A stretch of DNA of 20,068 nucleotides from Lingula anatina (Eukaryota > Brachiopoda > Lingulata > Lingulida > Lingulidae). Below, in pieces: positions 17,861 through 20,068 of the stretch. Where the stretch lies: NCBI RefSeq assembly GCF_001039355.2, contig NW_019775524.1:475815-495882 (forward strand). The letters run 5' to 3'. Made by a program: the position numbers and the translations under genes. Each line of letters begins with the position of its first letter. The stretch's first letter is position 1. The notes beneath the pieces are model-generated. The model did no database searches and was not told the DNA's origin. It saw nothing but the letters and a program-made list of their open reading frames with translations.

Positions 17861-18670
17861 GGGTTTCACCTCGAGAATTAAAACTAAGCAATGGGCAGAT
17901 AATAAAACGTGTAATACACGGTACATAATGACCAAACAAGGATACTGAATAAGAATCGAGACATTATACTCTACTGATGGCCATCCGACTTTTTCGATCC
18001 GGTCGAAATGATTGAATAATTTAATGAACCACGATAGACTTTCACGTCACGTACAAATAGCCACATTAAACAAATAACGAAAGCCTGCAGATGCTGGCTG
18101 TCTTCAATTTAATATAAGTTAGGATAAAAAAGACAATTTAATATTAAAATATAAAGAGAGGTTCATTTATTTCACAGAAAACAACATGTCAAGCTTCCTT
18201 AAATTAATTTCATGTCCATATTTATTATATGAGAAGACTCCTGGCCCATTTGATTACTAAAGATAACATTACAGCTATATTGATTTACATTCTGACATAT
18301 TTTATGAAGGGGTTAAACCAATATGACTAATACTCTGAATCTGCCAGTGATCCACTGCATCAGCCTTGCTAAACATTGCCATTTATATGACAACTTTAAA
18401 TTTGCTCACAAATTTTTTGGCACTTAATATGCATTATGCCTGTTCTTAGTTCGTCTGATGTTTACGTTCCTCATCCAGGCAAAATAACAGTGCCTTGAGA
18501 ATGAAATTAACGGCATTTTGTTTCTTATACAAGAACTTTGGTTATCTGGTAGTGTTGGACAACTAGGAGGATTCAATAAATTTTCCAAAAAGAACATCTT
18601 TAAATTTAAGTTGTATAGGTAACATCAACCATATGCTAGTGGCCATCAACAGTCTAGGTAAACACAAGTA
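17861..18670. other. AT-rich spacer, no gene seen
   Basis: No exon, RNA gene or clear repeat. On the minus strand it lies downstream of the exon at 18707 and would hold its 3' UTR. Confidence 0.45.
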
Positions 18671-18722
18671 CCAGAAATCCTTAAAACAGTCCTCTGCCAG
18701 AAATCCTCAATGCAGTCCTCCG
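18671..18722 (-). repeat. 26-bp tandem duplication over a stop codon
   Basis: CCAGAAATCCTtAAaaCAGTCCTC at 18671-18696 is repeated at 18697-18722 with 3 or so changes. On the minus strand the second copy holds the last codons and stop of the exon at 18707-18933, and the other copy lies in the 3' UTR. Confidence 0.85.
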
Positions 18723-18933
18723 CCTCGCCTCCGACCCACGTTATGTCTCTTATACAAAAACTTCAGTCTCTTTTTGAGCTGTTTATACTTGGTCGGTCGG
18801 TAGTACCGTAACTTCGCACCTGTTAAGTTGAGTCGCCTAATAATACGCCTCATCTCGTTACCTCTCCATCCACGCAGCCACCAGGGTCCTCTCAGCGTAT
18901 CTGTAGGGTGGACGCTGCCGTCTCCTAAAATAT
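18707..18933 (-). CDS. Terminal exon encoding a very basic C-terminus, unrecognised
   Basis: On the minus strand a strong acceptor (gcctttcatttcag) at 18934 opens a 74-codon frame ending in TGA (18707-18709). It begins ILGDGSVHPTDTLRGPWW and turns strongly basic (EMRRIIRRLNLTGAKLRYY, then KYKQLKKRLKFLYKRHNVG and RRRGGG). Such a tail suits nucleic-acid or ribosome binding, for example a mitochondrial ribosomal protein, but I do not recognise it. CpG content is higher than in the flanks. The exon needs one leading base; upstream exons lie to the right, within repeats or beyond the window. The open frame continues to 19084 through intron-like, hydrophobic sequence. Two donor-like sites within (GAG|gtaacg, CAG|gtgcga) leave room for alternative splicing. 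Confidence 0.5.
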
Positions 18934-19246
18934 CTGAAATGAAAGGCATGCAACACGTTATGCAGATTATTAAATATTGAGCTGGTAGTTCGAGAGAGTT
19001 AAAGGGATGATGACTGTTCGTATAAGATTCACATTCCACAATAAATACATTGTAAACAACTGAAAGAAATATTGTGCATTCCAATTTACCACCAGAACAG
19101 TGCTTATCACAATTAATCTGGAAACTGTGCTTGCCATCAGACCACGTGGGCCTTCACAGATGACTGAAAACTAGCATACGAACACTGCCAGATCAGTTAC
19201 TTAGCCCCTGCTTCAACCCCTAGAGAGGCCATTAATAACACGGAAC
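18934..19246 (-). other. Presumed intron upstream of the basic terminal exon
   Basis: Ends in the polypyrimidine tract and AG at 18934. No further exon is seen. Confidence 0.35.
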
Positions 19247-19440
19247 ATCATACATGAAAATCATCAAACACAAGCCTAAATATTACACTCACTGACCGCT
19301 AGGTGGTATAGCGGCCAGGACCCTCTTATAAATGTCAGTGAGTGTAACATGTACTCACATCACATCAGTCTGACCAGGTTGGCCGTAAGCTAACGGTATG
19401 AAAATATTTGAGCTTGTGTTTGATAATTTTCATGTATGAT
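19247..19440. mobile_element. Foldback element with nested arms and a tRNA-like core
   Basis: Outer arms 19247-19284 and 19403-19440 pair at 35 of 38 positions (ATCATACATGAAAAT... ). Inner arms TTACACTCACTGAC (19283-19296) and its exact reverse complement (19334-19347) form a second stem, with a third small stem CCGCT/AGCGG inside. The core GGTGGTATAGCGGCCAGGA (19302-19320) resembles the D-arm and A-box of tRNA-Glu/Asp genes. No B-box or CCA end is seen, so it is not an intact tRNA gene. No target site duplication is clear. Confidence 0.7.
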
Positions 19441-19745
19441 CCAACTACCAAGCTAATGAACATTTTTACACAACATGGAACATGTTTCTGATGCACTGGT
19501 ATGTCCCTGGACAGGGTCTCATCTGCGTTGTCCTCTTCCTCCTCCAGAAGCGGGCATTCTCACAACCAAGTCACCCCATCTCAGGAGATCTATCAACATT
19601 TTCTTTCATCCAATCCACAAATAGTCAAAGTATAAGAAAATATATAAGAAAAGTATCAAACAAAAGTCGAAAAAAATGTCAAACCGTTAGCATGTGTTTC
19701 ATAATTTTCACACATGATCCAACTACCAAGCTAATGAACATTTTT
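19415..19745 (+). repeat. 53-bp direct repeat flanking 225 bp
   Basis: 19415-19467 and 19693-19745 match at about 49 of 53 positions, with the shared core GATCCAACTACCAAGCTAAT. The first copy overlaps the right arm of the foldback element. This may be the long terminal part of one element or a segmental duplication. A 126-codon frame over the stretch has no motif. Confidence 0.85.
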
Positions 19746-19774
19746 GCTCATATAAAAAAATACATGATAATTAA

Positions 19775-20068
19775 AACAAGGCAGCAAAGCTGTCAAATGT
19801 ACAGACAAAAAACAGAAAATAAAGATGCAAAAAAGGTCATTTTGTCAATTTTGATGCAATAATAAATAATGCTTATAATAGCACTGTCAGTCAACACTGA
19901 ATTTTAATCTTGCACAACAGGTAACATGGTCAATAACAGGAGCGGACCCAGAGATATTTTCTGACAGTATTACAAAGTATCTATGTTGATCCATCCTCCA
20001 TTTTGATGGTCTTCCAACAGAAAAAAATAGATACCAGTCAATATAAACTTAATAACCTGACTGTCTTC
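19775..20068 (-). repeat. Dispersed repeat, copy 2 (inverted relative to 442-728), cut by window end
   Basis: Starts sharply at AACAAGGCAGCAAAGCTGTC, the same edge as copy 1, and runs to the last base of the window. Small indels against copy 1 and a possible short terminal insertion near 20041-20056. A GGAGCGGACCCAGAGATAT segment (about 19939-19957) is conserved between the copies. Confidence 0.85.

Noticed and set aside
18934-19084. N-terminal extension of the basic exon's open frame
   Set aside because: The strong acceptor at 18934 and the change from hydrophobic, AT-rich to basic, CpG-containing sequence show that this part is intron.
19283-19347. Intact tRNA gene
   Set aside because: Only a D-arm/A-box-like piece is present; no anticodon stem, B-box or acceptor pairing of a tRNA.
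19482-19862. 126-codon plus-strand frame
   Set aside because: It crosses a direct repeat and a dispersed repeat, is low-complexity in Lys, Ser and Thr, and has no motif.
1-20068. CRISPR array, operon, phage or plasmid features
   Set aside because: No regularly spaced repeats of that kind, no bacterial gene density or ribosome binding sites; introns show a eukaryote.

Overview
The window looks like nuclear DNA of an invertebrate animal, probably a marine bilaterian; the species cannot be fixed from the sequence. Reasons: short exons with GT-AG junctions and matching phases, wide AT-rich introns and spacers, dense microsatellites (TTA, CA/AC, poly-C), TIR-bearing and foldback elements, animal-type promoter motifs (CRE, ETS, YY1, E2F), and a death-fold (DED-like) protein. 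No bacterial operons, ribosome binding sites, rRNA or intact tRNA are seen. Most long open frames in the AT-rich part are chance.

Layout. 1-890: spacer or intron holding copy 1 of a dispersed repeat (442-728). 891-2442 (+): the last four exons of an unrecognised, probably nuclear protein, read without a break across three phase-matched introns; the last 3' splice site lies inside a TTA microsatellite. 2443 to about 3.6 kb: its 3' UTR, ending near a 138-bp tandem duplication. 4.15-4.28 kb: a CRE/ETS/YY1/E2F-type promoter and an untranslated first exon on +, followed by about 9 kb of AT-rich intron or intergenic DNA with repeats, microsatellites, a 29-bp minisatellite and a nested inverted-repeat element; possible downstream exons are weak.

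9.7-17.2 kb is mainly a minus-strand cluster: a death-effector-domain-like gene (exons 14651-14307, 13953-13894 and probably 9905-9739) with an apparent 1-nt frame break at an A6 run; a proline-directed-site-rich ORF with a cyclin-docking-like motif (15398-15126); a 526-bp inverted duplication that copies the 5' end of that ORF and surrounds a 130-bp near-perfect palindrome; a possible mitochondrially targeted first exon (16142-15852) behind paired E2F-like sites; and a four-TM, Cys-rich membrane protein (17200-16516) with a frame shift before its last TM segment and a poly(A) signal only 5 nt after the stop. At 18.93-18.71 kb a terminal minus-strand exon encodes a very basic C-terminus. The right end is repeat-rich: a foldback element with a tRNA D-arm/A-box-like core, a 53-bp direct repeat, and copy 2 of the dispersed repeat in inverted orientation, running off the window.

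The genes do not form a pathway. The items most worth following are the nuclear-type DED gene, the inverted duplication of a gene start, and the two frame-broken genes, which may be assembly errors, polymorphisms or young pseudogenes.
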